A DNA stretch of 64,000 bases from Streptomyces sp. DH37 (GCF_029813835.1 NZ_JARVKV010000030.1:1-64000), one strand, 5' to 3'; shown: positions 19,199 through 28,644, counted from the stretch's first letter. Made by a program: numbers and translations. The notes: generated from the sequence alone by a model not told the origin.

Positions 19199-19640
19199 CG
19201 GTGCATCCGTTCATCAAGGCGGAGAAACCCGCAGGTCACAACGTCAAGCGTGCGTATGAACTGCTCAAGGTCTCCCGAGTCGCCTTCTATGCCCGCGCCG
19301 CACTGGCGCCCCGGGCTCCCGCGCAGTGCGGGGCGCTGAGCTGGCGCAGCGGATCCCGGCCGTGTACGCGCAGTCCTGCGGAACCTACGGGGCCCCGCGC
19401 GTCCATGCCGTTCTCCAGCGCGAGGGCCCCGACTGCGGACGCCGCAGGGTGGCCCGGCTCATGCGCCTGGCCGGACTCGGCGTGGATCCGCGCGGCCCTG
19501 TCTGCAGCCGACGGTCATCGCGGAGGCCGATCGGACGACGAGCGCCCCGAGCCGGCCTGCCAGGAGGCCGAAGCGGATTACACAAAGCGGCTCGGTCTGG
19601 AGGCCCCCGGCTGTACCGTCGGGGCCCGAGGCCATAGGGC
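19195..19640 (+). pseudogene. truncated, frameshifted IS3-family OrfB
   Basis: The GTG at 19195 overlaps the orfA stop. It encodes VKRAYELLKVSRVAFYARAA, then the frame changes near 19330 and continues as ELAQRIPAVYAQSCGTYGAP, RVHAVLQREGPDCGRRRVAR and LMRLAGLGV. After about 19490 the IS3 likeness stops. The DDE catalytic core, which should follow over about 180 residues, is missing. The break joins a helicase fragment on the other strand. Confidence 0.8.
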
Positions 19641-19643
19641 TGC

Positions 19644-19948
19644 TCAGAGCAGCAGGTACGGGCTCGGCTCGTCGTGCCAGCTGATGCGGAGGGTATCGCG
19701 GGCGCGGGCCGCGGCCATGAGGAGCAGCGAGCGCGCCCGGAGTTCTTCGCGGGCACAGCGCTGGGGGTCGGTGGCGCGGTAGCGCTCGATGACCTCCGTG
19801 CGGGGGATGACGCCGTCGTGCTCCGACGATGGCCAGCTTCTGGTACTCGAGACCCTTGAAGCGGTGCATCGTGCCGACGTGCACCTCGCCGTCTCCCTTG
19901 GGTCCGTCCTTGGTGAGTTCGGCGGCGCTGGCCCCGGAGCGGGTGGAG
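19644..19948 (-). pseudogene. UvrD/REP-like helicase C-terminal fragment
   Basis: The minus strand encodes GEVHVGTMHRFKGLEYQKLA (helicase motif V region), then after a frameshift near 19825 GVIPRTEVIERYRATDPQ, REELRARSLLLMAAARARD and TLRISWHDEPSPYLLL before a stop at 19644. This matches the C-terminal end of superfamily 1 UvrD-like helicases, where ARARD lies in motif VI. The remainder of the gene (ATPase motifs I-IV) is missing. Confidence 0.6.
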
Positions 19949-20021
19949 CTGCTGTCCGCGATCGGGATGCGGTGGTCGTGATGGGCGTCGTCGTCACCGC
20001 GGCCGCCGCCCTCGCAGCCGG

Positions 20022-21164
20022 CTACCTGAGGTCGGCACATAGCATGTCGATGGCCTTCGGTGTCACGTGTGGCATGGCTACCAGGTGGGCACGGTCACCC
20101 TCGGTGGCCAGGTGCCAGGTGGCGCAGGTGGGTGAGTCGGGTCGGTCGAAGGTGACGGTGAGGGCGCCGGGGAAGCGCTCAGGACGTGCCCCCACCGCCG
20201 CCAGGGCTTTGGTGGCGTACTGGGCAGTCTGCTGGCAGCGGCCGACGGTCTCTCGTAGGCCTCGCGTGCCCATCTCGCGCAGCCGACACCACAGCAAGGC
20301 GACGGCGAGGCCGCTGCGGGAGCAGCCCAGGGTGTGGTCGGGAGCACCGAGGTACTGGCCGGTCGGCTGCGGCGGCAGGAACCGCCGACGCGTCAGCACG
20401 ACGCCGCACGGCACCGGACAGCCCAGTAGTTTGTGCCCGCTCACCGACACACTGTCGGCACCGTGGGCGAGGTTCCAGGCGGGCTCCGGGCGGGAGAAGG
20501 CGGCCACCAGACCTCCCAGGGCGGCGTCCGCGTGGAGGTGGACACCACCCGCCTCGCTGCCGGCGTCCCGCAGTGCGGGCAGGTCGTCGACGGCTCCGCG
20601 CATCACCGTGCCGATCGTGGCCACGACCACCGCGCCGTCCCCGCTCCGCCCGCCCTTTGCCCTCCGGGCCTCGTGGCACAGGCGTGCCAATACTGCCGGT
20701 TCCATCGTCCCGTCGTCCCGGCAGGGCACGGTGACGGTTTCCATCCGCAGGATGGCGGCCGCCTTGCGGACGCTGTGGTGCGCGTCCGCCGAGAGGTACA
20801 CCGGCGCTCGGGGGAACCTGTGCCGTGCGACGAACAGGCCGAACAGGATGCCCTCGCTGCCGGAGGCCGTGACGTATCCATAGGTGTCCCGGTCTCCGCC
20901 CGCGATGTCGGTGAACCAGGACAGCACCGCCTGCTCGAAGGCTTTGGCGTCGTTTCCCGAGTCGTCATGGGCCGACGGATCACCGGCGTTGTTGATCATC
21001 ATGGACAGCAGGCTGTGTGCGGAGGAGGCGTCCCAGGCGAGGTTGGCCGGGAAGCCCAGCATTCGCGGCGTCCGCCGCCGCAGATCCCCGACCATGGCCG
21101 TCACCACGGGCCACACGCGTTCGGCGGTGGCACCCTCTTCCCTGATCCTCAACATGCTGTTCAC
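20022..21164 (-). CDS. PLP-dependent decarboxylase, histidine decarboxylase-like
   Basis: This 380-residue protein belongs to the group II PLP decarboxylases. Its length matches the bacterial PLP histidine decarboxylase (about 378 residues) rather than longer aromatic amino acid or glutamate decarboxylases. Visible blocks are YVTASGSEGILFGLFVAR, YLSADAHHSVRKAAAIL, VVVATIGTVMRGAVDDL, HLHADAALGGL (PLP aspartate) and SVSGHKLLGCPVPCGVV with the PLP lysine K245. The reaction is likely histidine to histamine and CO2, or decarboxylation of a related amino acid. The start is GTG at 21164; an ATG lies three codons inside. No transporter or partner enzyme is adjacent; helicase fragments flank it on both sides, suggesting transfer. 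Role in a secondary metabolite is possible but not shown. Confidence 0.83.
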   Translation of the reverse strand: MNSMLRIREEGATAERVWPVVTAMVGDLRRRTPRMLGFPANLAWDASSAHSLLSMMINNAGDPSAHDDSGNDAKAFEQAVLSWFTDIAGGDRDTYGYVTASGSEGILFGLFVARHRFPRAPVYLSADAHHSVRKAAAILRMETVTVPCRDDGTMEPAVLARLCHEARRAKGGRSGDGAVVVATIGTVMRGAVDDLPALRDAGSEAGGVHLHADAALGGLVAAFSRPEPAWNLAHGADSVSVSGHKLLGCPVPCGVVLTRRRFLPPQPTGQYLGAPDHTLGCSRSGLAVALLWCRLREMGTRGLRETVGRCQQTAQYATKALAAVGARPERFPGALTVTFDRPDSPTCATWHLATEGDRAHLVAMPHVTPKAIDMLCADLR

Positions 21165-21457
21165 ACTGGGTCACTACCCGAAAGCGGAACGCATTACTCC
21201 GCTCTCCGTGTCAGCATCTCCTATATCCCCAGGTCGGCGGCCTGGACTGCCCCGCGTGCGCGAAGGGAAGACCTGTCCGGGCACTCAAGCAGGTCAAGGC
21301 CCGGCAACGGGGGCCAGGCGGATCGGCCACGCCAGGGTCACTCCGGATGTCGTCCTCACCCGCGTAGATGCGTTCCACATGCCGAACGTAACCACCACTC
21401 CCCCACGCACACCCCCGCAGTTCACCCGACACCCCCTCTCACAGGCGAGAACCCACA

Positions 21458-21547
21458 GTGTGGGTCTCGAACACCAAGTCCAGGCGCGACAAGCTCACCC
21501 AGGAGCAGCGGAACGCACTGCGGGAGCTGGGGGTGGAGTGGGCGTGA
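21458..21547 (+). pseudogene. helicase-associated domain remnant (C-terminal 29 codons)
   Basis: A 29-codon tail encodes WVSNTKSRRDKLTQEQRNAL and RELGVEWA before a stop. This is the end of the repeated helicase-associated domain found at the C terminus of actinobacterial DEAD/DEAH helicases (typical form xNxRSRRxKLxxEQxxxLxxLGxxWA). No upstream helicase sequence is in frame, so it is a stub left by recombination. Confidence 0.6.
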
Positions 21548-21769
21548 CGCCGCAGGCCGCAGGTCGTTGATCTGGCGGACACACCGGTGCGCAGGCCCCG
21601 GGCCGTCATGGCAGCGCCCGGGGTCTTCTGCTGTCGTACGGGCTGGCGGTCAGGTGCAACGCGGGGTGCAACGCGTGCCCTGCCCCGGCTCTGGGCGATG
21701 TTGCAGCAGGGCAGAAGTGCAACGCGGTTCCGTGTTGCAAGGCCGATGGTGTCGCGAGCCAAGCCGCGG

Positions 21770-21952
21770 CTACTGCCGGCGGGGCGCGGTGACGCGGACC
21801 TCCGCAAGGACGACGCCGGTGACCGGGTCGTGGTGCACCGGGGCATACAGACCCCAGTCGGCGTCACCAGCCGTGAGCCGGCCCCCAGCCCACGGGCCCG
21901 GAATCGACAGCTCGCGGCCACCGAGCGGGCCGCCCACGAGTCGGACGATCAC
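21770..21952 (-). CDS. small hypothetical protein, 60 aa
   Basis: The GTG at 21952 has GGGAGG seven bases upstream. The product includes VRLVGGPLGGRELSIPGPW, YAPVHHDPVTGVVLAEVRV. Short proteins with an RLxGGPLxG opening are frequent in Streptomyces and their phages and have no known role. The good ribosome site and codon use support expression. Confidence 0.55.
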   Translation of the reverse strand: MIVRLVGGPLGGRELSIPGPWAGGRLTAGDADWGLYAPVHHDPVTGVVLAEVRVTAPRRQ

Positions 21953-22306
21953 AGCAGTACCTCCCTGCTGGCGGGACCTCCTCCCGCCTTCACCCCTTAG
22001 CGGGACTCGGCAGCGAAGCGACAGCACTGGGGTCCTCGGTGGAAGGGATCACGCGCGACGTCGACGTTGCCGGAGCCGATGCTGAGCGTGGCCGTCCCGG
22101 TGCCGGATCTGCGGCCGGGGTGGACGGGGGAGCCGAAGTGGGACGGTTCCCCAGACACGAGAAGGTGTGCCGGGCAGGGTGATTGCTGCCTGTCGGTCGA
22201 AGCGCCTGCTGTCCATCTGGGCGGGTGAGCGCTCGGAGGCTGTTGCACCTCTATCTCGCTGACCAGCGGAGGGTCCTGGACGAGGGGGCGGATGCTGGGG
22301 GCCTTG
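21953..22306. other. no recognisable gene
   Basis: This 354-base gap between the small gene and the AraC regulator has no open frame with family-like sequence or a good ribosome site. I see no clear promoter, terminator or repeat in it. Confidence 0.4.
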
Positions 22307-23275
22307 TCATGGAGGTGTGCCGGCCGGCTGCGGGGGTGGGGGTGGGGTCGTCGCGGTGCGCCGATACGCGCTGGGGCTGATGCCGCGGATTCGTTTGAAC
22401 GCCGCGCTGAACGCGAACGCGTCGGAGTAGCCCACGGCGCGGGCGATCTCCGCGACAGTCGCCGTCTCGCGCTCGGTCAGCAGGTCCGCCGCGAGCGTCA
22501 TGCGCCAATGGGTGAGGTAGGTCAGGGGCGGTTCGCCGACCAGGTCGGTGAACCGCTTCGCCAGCGTGGCCCGCGACACCCCGGTCCGGCTGGCCAGCGA
22601 GGCAACCGTCCACGGCGCTGCCGGTTCCCCGTGCAGCAGGCGCAGCGCGCCGCCCACCACCGGGTCGCGCCCGGCGGAGTACCAGCCCGGCGGAGTACCG
22701 CCGGGCCGGTCGAAGTACTCGCGCAGCGCGCACACCAGCATCCAGTCCAGCAGCCGGTCGAGGACGATCTGCTGGCCCGGGGTGTCGGCGGCGACCTCGG
22801 CGGCGAGATGGTCCCACACGGGGTCGGGCCCGCCGCCGGACCCCACGCGCAGTACGACGGGCAGCGCGTCCAGCAGCCTGCGACTGATCTCCCCGCGCAC
22901 CGGATAGGCGCCGACGACCAGGGTCGTCGTGCCCTCCCCGCCGGTACCGGCGTCGTGCCAGCCAAGCCGGTAGCGGGTCCCGCCCTGCTCGGGCGTCGAG
23001 CAGAACGCGCCGCACTCGACGGGTTCGGCCCGAGTGCCCACCTCGTCGACGAAGAGGAACGGCGCGGGGCCCCGCACGATCACTGTCTCGCCGACGCCCA
23101 GACGCTCGGGAGGGCGGCGCTCCGGCACGATCCAGCCGCCTCCGGAGAGGACGGTGCACAAGGTCAGCGGCGCGCCGTCCACGAAGTGCAGCGACCAGGG
23201 CGGGGTCAGGGTCGAGCTGCCGAACAACGAACCCTGGGCCCGCACTCCGCGCAGTAGGTCGCCGAAAGCATCCAC
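22307..23275 (-). CDS. AraC-family transcriptional regulator with cupin-type N terminus
   Basis: Residues about 5-185 match the AraC-associated cupin_6 domain (SSTLTPPWSLHFVDGAPL, LTLCTVLSGGGWIVP, FCSTPEQGGTRYRLG). The last 100 residues are the double HTH (WTVASLASRTGVSRATLAKR, then VAEIARAVGYSDAFAFSAAF and KRIRGISPSAYRR). Regulators of this architecture usually sit beside a short-chain dehydrogenase or NmrA gene and control it. That holds here: an NAD(P)-binding protein gene is divergent at 23366, 90 bases away. ATG 23275 is the first in frame. The tail ends in a proline-rich run. Confidence 0.88.
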   Translation of the reverse strand: MDAFGDLLRGVRAQGSLFGSSTLTPPWSLHFVDGAPLTLCTVLSGGGWIVPERRPPERLGVGETVIVRGPAPFLFVDEVGTRAEPVECGAFCSTPEQGGTRYRLGWHDAGTGGEGTTTLVVGAYPVRGEISRRLLDALPVVLRVGSGGGPDPVWDHLAAEVAADTPGQQIVLDRLLDWMLVCALREYFDRPGGTPPGWYSAGRDPVVGGALRLLHGEPAAPWTVASLASRTGVSRATLAKRFTDLVGEPPLTYLTHWRMTLAADLLTERETATVAEIARAVGYSDAFAFSAAFKRIRGISPSAYRRTATTPPPPPQPAGTPP

Positions 23276-23365
23276 CCGCCAAGGCTAAACGATTCAGACG
23301 ATTACCCAGGTGATCTGGCGTATTACCTATGGAACCGTCCGGGTGCATGCCGTTGACTCGCTGCC

Positions 23366-24202
23366 ATGAGCAACGCCATCACTGTTGTCCTCGGCGCGAC
23401 GGGCAACACCGGCCGGCGGGTGACCGCCCGGTTGCGGCTGCGCGACACGCCCGTGCGCGCCGCCTCCCGTTCCAGTCGGACCCCGTTCGACTGGTTCCAC
23501 CCCGCCGGCTGGGACCAGGTCCTGCGGGGCGTCACCACCGCCTACGTGGTGCCTCCGCCCGTGCCCGGTCCGGTGCACGACTTCGTGGCGCGGGCCGAGG
23601 CCGCCGGTGTGCGGCGCCTGGTCCTGCTCTCCGGTCACGGCGCCGACGATTGGGGCGACTCCGCGTTCGGTCTGGACATGCGCTCGGCCGAGGACGCCGT
23701 GCGCAGCTCGGCGCTGGAACGGACCATCCTGCGTGCCTCGAACTTCGCCCAGAACTTCGACGGGCACCCCTTCCGCGCCCCGCTGGCCGCCGGCGAGCCG
23801 GCGCTTCCGGCGGGTGCGGTCCCCGAGCCGTTCATCGACCTTGAGGACGTTGCCGACGTAGCGGCCGCAGTGCTGTCCGAGCCCGGACAGCACGCCGGTC
23901 GGGTCTATGAGCTGACCGGGCCGCGCGGGCTGACCTGGGCGGAGGCAGTCGAGCTGATCTCCCGGGCGTCCGGGCTGCCCATCGTCCACCGGCGTATCTC
24001 CCCGGCCGAGTACACCGCGACGTTGGTCCAGGAGGGCTGGGGCGAGGACGAGGCCCGGCACCTCACCGAGATGTTCGTGCTGCTTGAACGCGGGGCCGCC
24101 GCCTGGACGTCGGACGACGTCGCCACCGTGCTGGGGTGCGCGCCGCGGACCTTCGAGGACTTCGTCCTGCGGGCCACGGCAGCGGAAGCCTGGCGGTGCT
24201 GA
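23366..24202 (+). CDS. NmrA-like NAD(P)-binding protein
   Basis: The Rossmann motif VVLGATGNTGRRVTARL opens this 278-residue atypical short-chain dehydrogenase, and LERTILRASNFAQNFDGH plus PFIDLEDVADVAAAVL are typical of the NmrA/quinone-oxidoreductase-2 group. These proteins bind NAD(P) and either reduce quinones or act as redox sensors; no catalytic YxxxK is evident. It is divergent from the AraC regulator and 114 bases before a flavodoxin-fold oxidoreductase, so a shared redox-stress function is plausible. Confidence 0.85.
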   Translation: MSNAITVVLGATGNTGRRVTARLRLRDTPVRAASRSSRTPFDWFHPAGWDQVLRGVTTAYVVPPPVPGPVHDFVARAEAAGVRRLVLLSGHGADDWGDSAFGLDMRSAEDAVRSSALERTILRASNFAQNFDGHPFRAPLAAGEPALPAGAVPEPFIDLEDVADVAAAVLSEPGQHAGRVYELTGPRGLTWAEAVELISRASGLPIVHRRISPAEYTATLVQEGWGEDEARHLTEMFVLLERGAAAWTSDDVATVLGCAPRTFEDFVLRATAAEAWRC

Positions 24203-24316
24203 GTCCCGCGGGCCTTGGCCTGGCGTACCGGGCTCCGGGAAGCGGAGCACCGCACGCCATCCCGCACATCCACACCACTTGCCGACGTCCGTATCCTCAC
24301 GTAACGGGAGCCATCG

Positions 24317-24916
24317 ATGCACACCCTGCTGGTCGCCGCCAACCCCGACCCCCGGTCCCTGACGCATCACGTGCTGGGAAAACTTCAGGCAGCGCTTCAA
24401 CCCGGTTCGGTCGAGATCGCCGACCTGGCCAAGGAGCGGTTCGACCCCCGGTTCACTCCGGCGGATCGTCGGGCGTACCACGACGGCGGCAACTATCCGG
24501 CCGACGTCGCGGCTGAACACCGTCGTCTTGAGCGCGCCACCGATCTCGTGCTGATCTTCCCCGTGTACTGGTGGTCGATGCCTGCACTGTTGAAGGGGTG
24601 GATCGACCGTGTCTTCGTCAACGGCTGGGCCTTCGAACACTCCCCCGCTTCGGGTCTGCAGCCGAAACTGCAGGGCCTCACCACACATCTTCTACCCATC
24701 GCCGGCGACGACTCCGGTGCATACGAGCGCCACGGATACGAGAGCGCACTGCGGACGCAGATCGAGCACGGCATCGTCGACTACTGCGGCAGCCGGCGCG
24801 GCTCCACAGCGTTCATCTACGAATCCGAACAGCTCACCCCCGAGGCCACAGCGCGAGATGTTGACCGTGCGGTGCGGACCATCAGCGAAGCCATCCATGC
24901 CCGCCTGAAGGAATGA
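24317..24916 (+). CDS. NAD(P)H-dependent oxidoreductase, flavodoxin fold (KefF/MdaB-like)
   Basis: This 199-residue protein begins MHTLLVAANPDPRSLTHHVL with the FMN/FAD phosphate-binding loop and carries LVLIFPVYWWSMPALLKGW and IDRVFVNGWAFE, the signature of the NQO1/MdaB/KefF family. It probably reduces quinones by two electrons using NAD(P)H and FAD or FMN in the cytoplasm. The preceding gene on the same strand is an NmrA-like protein, which suggests linked regulation by the AraC protein at 22307. Confidence 0.87.
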   Translation: MHTLLVAANPDPRSLTHHVLGKLQAALQPGSVEIADLAKERFDPRFTPADRRAYHDGGNYPADVAAEHRRLERATDLVLIFPVYWWSMPALLKGWIDRVFVNGWAFEHSPASGLQPKLQGLTTHLLPIAGDDSGAYERHGYESALRTQIEHGIVDYCGSRRGSTAFIYESEQLTPEATARDVDRAVRTISEAIHARLKE

Positions 24917-25129
24917 GGCAGGTCAGACAGCCTTTCAACCGGTGAGACGCTGCGGCCAAGCAGTCAGGGACGTCGCCTGCTGCGCTTCCAAAGGGACATA
25001 GGAACGCCGACCCGGCCCCGGCTCCAGGCACGATGACCGTCTCGCCGTAAGGGTGTCACCCTGTCACCGCGCAGCACTCCGCCGCCGTTGTGCCCGTGCC
25101 GAAACAGACCTCCCACTCGGTGTCCCTGA

Positions 25130-25378
25130 GACATGCCGCAGACTGGAGAAGGACGGGTTCCGGGCGCTCGTCTCCGTCGCCGCGGGCCGGGTGGTGCTGC
25201 GCTCCAGGCGCGGCACGGAAATGGGGCCGGCCTTTCCGGAGATCGTGGCCGGGGCCGAGCAGCTGCCGGACACGACCGCGCTGGACGGCGAGCTTGTCGT
25301 ATGGGATGCCGCCGGGCGTCTCGCGTTCGAGCGGTTGCAGGACCGGCCCGCCCGGTGCGGCGCCGGTCAGGGCACTGA
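25130..25378 (+). pseudogene. ATP-dependent DNA ligase fragment
   Basis: An 80-codon stretch encodes EKDGFRALVSVAAGRVVLRS, RRGTEMGPAFPEIVAG, LDGELVVWDAAGRLAFERLQ. It is the nucleotidyltransferase region of a LigC/LigD-type DNA ligase, with the KxDG active-site core reduced to EKDG in altered context. The N and C termini are missing, and the end joins an opposing nSTAND gene at about 25370. Confidence 0.7.
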
Positions 25379-25933
25379 GCTGCACCGCACTCTCCTCCAG
25401 CGGCCGAGGCCCCGGCGTCAGCACCACCACCCTGGCCGACTCCCGCACACGCGGCACCAGGCCCGTCCTGAGGAGCGACGACCTGCCCGAACCGGAAGCC
25501 CCACGACGACGATGAAGGGCTGCCGTTCCATCCGTCCGGCCAACTCCTCCACCGGCCGTTCCCGGCCGAAGAACCACTGGGCGTCCTGTTCCCTGAACGA
25601 CCGCAATCCCGCGTACGGCGCGGGATTGCCAGATCCCTCCTGGGGGTCGGGAGCGGCATGGCCTTCCCTGAGCAGCTTCGCTGCCTCACGCCAATGCCTC
25701 TGCCGATCCCGCACGTCCCCGCCGCAGGCACGGACATACGCGAGCGTCACCGCCCGAGTCGGCAGCCGCCGCCCGGACGCGGCGGGGGACAAGGTCGAGA
25801 TCGAGTAGTTCACCCGCTCCGCGAGCGTCCGGTACGGCGGATTGCCCGCCTTGTGCCGCAACTGCCGCAGATCCGCCGCGAATTCCCGTAACGGGCCGCC
25901 CTCCGCGTCTGTCGGTCGTTCCTTGCGCGGCAT
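25370..25933 (-). pseudogene. HTH-nSTAND NTPase fragment
   Basis: The first 60 residues are an XRE-type HTH (LRQLRHKAGNPPYRTLAERV, SISTLSPAASGRRLPT). AGLRSFREQDAQWFFGRERP then starts an nSTAND1 P-loop domain. The frame breaks inside the P-loop; GASGSGRSSLLRTGLVPRV is read in another frame, and the protein ends within the NTPase. Full-length relatives are about 1300 residues with WD40 repeats and are predicted signalling or conflict-system NTPases. This copy is a remnant joined to DNA-ligase sequence. Confidence 0.7.
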
Positions 25934-26086
25934 CCCGCTCCCCCGGTCCCCCTGATCACAGCCTCACGGCCGTACCACATTTTTCACGAGTTGTTTGTTC
26001 GGCACCAGTGCCCCGAACGCGAACAAAGGCCAGCCGCTAGACCTGATCCGGAAAGCAGGCATCAGGGCTTCACAAGGGGGCGTGGC

Positions 26087-27052
26087 ATGGGAACGGGGGA
26101 GACAGGCGCCGGGCCACGACGCCATGGGCCGGCCGCCGTCACAGCGGCCATGGTGCTCACGGCGATGGCGGCCTTGGCCGGGCCGACGGGATGTGCACCG
26201 GGATCCACCGGGTCCCAGCACACCGGTACCGAGCCTTCCGGTCCGGTACGGGAACTCACCCGGGCCGAGCAGGACCGCGTCGACCTCGCCGAACAACACC
26301 TGATTCAGACGTGCATGGAACGGAAGGGCTTCCGGTACTGGGTCGCACCCCGCGTCGACGCCGACACCGCCCACGCCTTCACCTACCGCTTCGTCCAGGA
26401 CGACGTCGGGTGGGCGCGCGAGCACGGGTACGGAGAGCGGCTGCGACAGTCGTTCTTCAAGGCGAAGCAGCGCGACCCCAACATCCCGTACCGCAACCGC
26501 CTGTCTCCCGCCGAACGGCAGAGGTACCTCGCCACCCTCACCGGAGGCCCGCACGCGCGGATGCTGTCGGTGCGCCTGCCGACCGGGGCGTCCGTCCGCA
26601 GCCAGGACGGCGGCTGCGTGCACTCCGCCCGCCGGCAGCTCTACGGCGACACGGAGGTCTTCTTCCACGCCGACAAGGTCGCCACCAACCTCGTCCCCGT
26701 GTACACGCCGCGCCTGGTGCGCGACCCGCGCTTCACAAAGGCTGTGAAGGCGTGGTCCGCCTGCGTTCGGAAGGCGACCGGCCGCGCATACGCCGATCCC
26801 GCCGCTCTGCACGACGACCTGAACGAGCGGTCGGCGAGGCTGGACGCCGCCGACGCGCACCGCCTCGAAGTGGCTCTTGCCGTCGCCGAGGCCACCTGCG
26901 CGCGCAGGACCTCACTGACGACGACCCTGCGGGAACTGGACCGCCACTACGGCGATCCCGTGCGCGAGCGGTACGCCCAGGAGATCTCCACCAGCAGCCG
27001 CATGAGGCTGGCGGCTCTGCGGCGAGCGGACGGTATGGACCACCGCCACTGA
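26087..27052 (+). CDS. predicted lipoprotein of unknown function, 321 aa
   Basis: ATG 26087 has AAGGGGG six bases upstream. Residues 1-45 contain a hydrophobic stretch VTAAMVLTAMAALAGPTGC that ends in a lipobox-like cysteine, so the protein is probably anchored outside the membrane. The remainder (EQHLIQTCMERKGFRYWV, FFKAKQRDPNIPYRNRL, FTKAVKAWSACVRKATGRAY) resembles uncharacterised Streptomyces secreted proteins with paired cysteines. No catalytic motif is recognised. It precedes another exported protein by 54 bases, likely in the same transcript. Confidence 0.75.
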   Translation: MGTGETGAGPRRHGPAAVTAAMVLTAMAALAGPTGCAPGSTGSQHTGTEPSGPVRELTRAEQDRVDLAEQHLIQTCMERKGFRYWVAPRVDADTAHAFTYRFVQDDVGWAREHGYGERLRQSFFKAKQRDPNIPYRNRLSPAERQRYLATLTGGPHARMLSVRLPTGASVRSQDGGCVHSARRQLYGDTEVFFHADKVATNLVPVYTPRLVRDPRFTKAVKAWSACVRKATGRAYADPAALHDDLNERSARLDAADAHRLEVALAVAEATCARRTSLTTTLRELDRHYGDPVRERYAQEISTSSRMRLAALRRADGMDHRH

Positions 27053-27106
27053 ACCGAATGATCACCCCGAGCGAAAACTGAACGAAACCGAACGAAGGAG
27101 AGACCG

Positions 27107-27586
27107 ATGCGCCATTTCCGTGCCGTCCTCACGGCGGCAGCGATCACCCTCACGACGGGCACCATGCTCGCCGCCCCGGCCCAGGCGGCTCCGGACAAGG
27201 TCGCCGCCTCCAACTGTGCCTACCTGTGGAACCTCAAGGCGTGGGACGGGTACGTGACGGCGTACGACTCGACGGACTGTTCCCAGCGCCTCGGTGAGGC
27301 CAAGGGCGACGACAGCAACTGGAACGACGCAGCCGGTCCGTTCCGCAGCCCCGCCAACGACAAGGCGACCTCGCTGCTGAACACCGGGTCGGAAGCCGGC
27401 GGCATCAACAACGTCCAGTTCTTTGAAAACGCGGGCTACGACGGTGGCACCGGCTGCGTGGCCTGGGGCGAGCACTACGTCGACGACTTGCGCGACAACC
27501 GCTTCCGGGGCAACGGCGACGCCATCGCGAACAACAGGATCAGCTCCCACCGCTGGTCGACGGGCTGCACCAACCCCTGGACCTGA
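27107..27586 (+). CDS. secreted peptidase-inhibitor I36-like protein
   Basis: The 159-residue protein has a classical signal peptide (MRHFRAVLTAAAITLTTGTM, cleavage after AQA near residue 27). The mature part contains YLWNLKAWDGYVTAYDS, NVQFFENAGYDGGTGCVAW and four cysteines, in line with the small beta/gamma-crystallin-like proteins often annotated as inhibitor family I36 in Streptomyces. AAGGAGAG lies just upstream. A hairpin terminator follows at 27616. Confidence 0.7.
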   Translation: MRHFRAVLTAAAITLTTGTMLAAPAQAAPDKVAASNCAYLWNLKAWDGYVTAYDSTDCSQRLGEAKGDDSNWNDAAGPFRSPANDKATSLLNTGSEAGGINNVQFFENAGYDGGTGCVAWGEHYVDDLRDNRFRGNGDAIANNRISSHRWSTGCTNPWT

Positions 27587-27615
27587 CCGGCGACCCCAGG
27601 TGCGTGCCTGCACCG

Positions 27616-27651
27616 GGCCGCCCCGGCCCGTGTCAGCGGGACGGGGCGGCC
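27616..27651 (+). terminator. hairpin after the secreted protein gene
   Basis: GGCCGCCCCG (27616-27625) pairs with CGGGGCGGCC (27642-27651), a perfect 10-bp stem 29 bases after the stop, with a 16-base loop. Confidence 0.5.
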
Positions 27652-28049
27652 GCTCGGGTCCGCCGAACCGGTGCTCGGTGTCGTTCATCCGCAGCGGATG
27701 TTCGCGTACACCTGTTGAAACAGACGTTGCCGAAGTCGCGCGACACCCCACAGCTGAGCCCCTCTGATGCGATCGCCGGCGCGAGAAGGCGCCGGACCGC
27801 CGCAGCCTGGCAGGCGTCGGCATGGGGCCTGTCCAGTAAACGGCTCTGTCCCACACTCGGTGGCGGTCCGTGAGAACTGGGCATCTCCGCCTTGTGGAGA
27901 GTGATGCTGTTGCTCTGACCCCGGTACTTGAAGGTGGCCACCGGCATCCGGAAGAACACCGAAACCCGGCAGTAGGGCCAGACCGGGCCTGGTCGACCTT
28001 TGGGGGGTGGCACGCTCGGGGGCTTCGGCCGCTGCTCATTCCAGGGCCA
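27652..28049. other. no recognisable gene
   Basis: There are open frames on both strands, but none shows motifs or ribosome sites that I can support. The right end is a run of GGGTGG repeats (28077-28106) that is low-complexity only. Confidence 0.35.
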
Positions 28050-28415
28050 CCGCGCCGACCGGAGTCTCGGCAGTCGGGGTGGAGGGGGTGGGGTGGGGGT
28101 GGGTGAGGCCACAGGCGTGGTGCAGGCGGTTGCGGGCGGTCACCTGTCCGGCCAGCGCCTCCAGGCGGGCGGCGTGGGCGCGCAGGACCTCGGGGGCGGA
28201 GACGGTGCGGCACAGCCCTACCCACTCCAGCGCCCGCACCGCCCGCTCGTCCAGGGGCCGCCCACCGGTAGCCAGGTCTGCCGCACCGTCTCCCCGGCCC
28301 GCTCCGCCGCAGCGAGGTGCTCCAGCACCGCCCACTGCCCGCCGGTGATCTTGTCGGTCGTCCCCGCCCGCTCCTTCCTCCCCAACACCGCGGGGCTGCT
28401 GCCCCCGGCTCTCAT
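28050..28415 (-). pseudogene. decayed hypothetical gene
   Basis: Two minus-strand frames carry protein-like sequence: TDKITGGQWAVLEHLAAAER then, after a shift near 28270, GRPLDERAVRALEWVGLCR and HAARLEALAGQVTARNRLHH. The helical, charged composition and codon use look like a real gene of about 110 residues broken by one frameshift. No family is recognised. Confidence 0.35.
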
Positions 28416-28644
28416 GGGGAGGGATCATGGCCCACCGCGCACCGGCCGTGTGGTGTTTTCACCCGTAGACCACCCGTACAACTCCCGCCTGTCCCCACCG
28501 GCGGTGGAAGGCCCAGAACGCAGCGGGCAGTTGCACGGTCAGTTCACTGACGGCCGACTCGGCCCGGCTCCCGTCCCCTTCATGCACGTCCACGCACCCG
28601 CCCTGTCTTCCGAACGGAACCGGCAGGGGGAACCTGGCGGAGCC

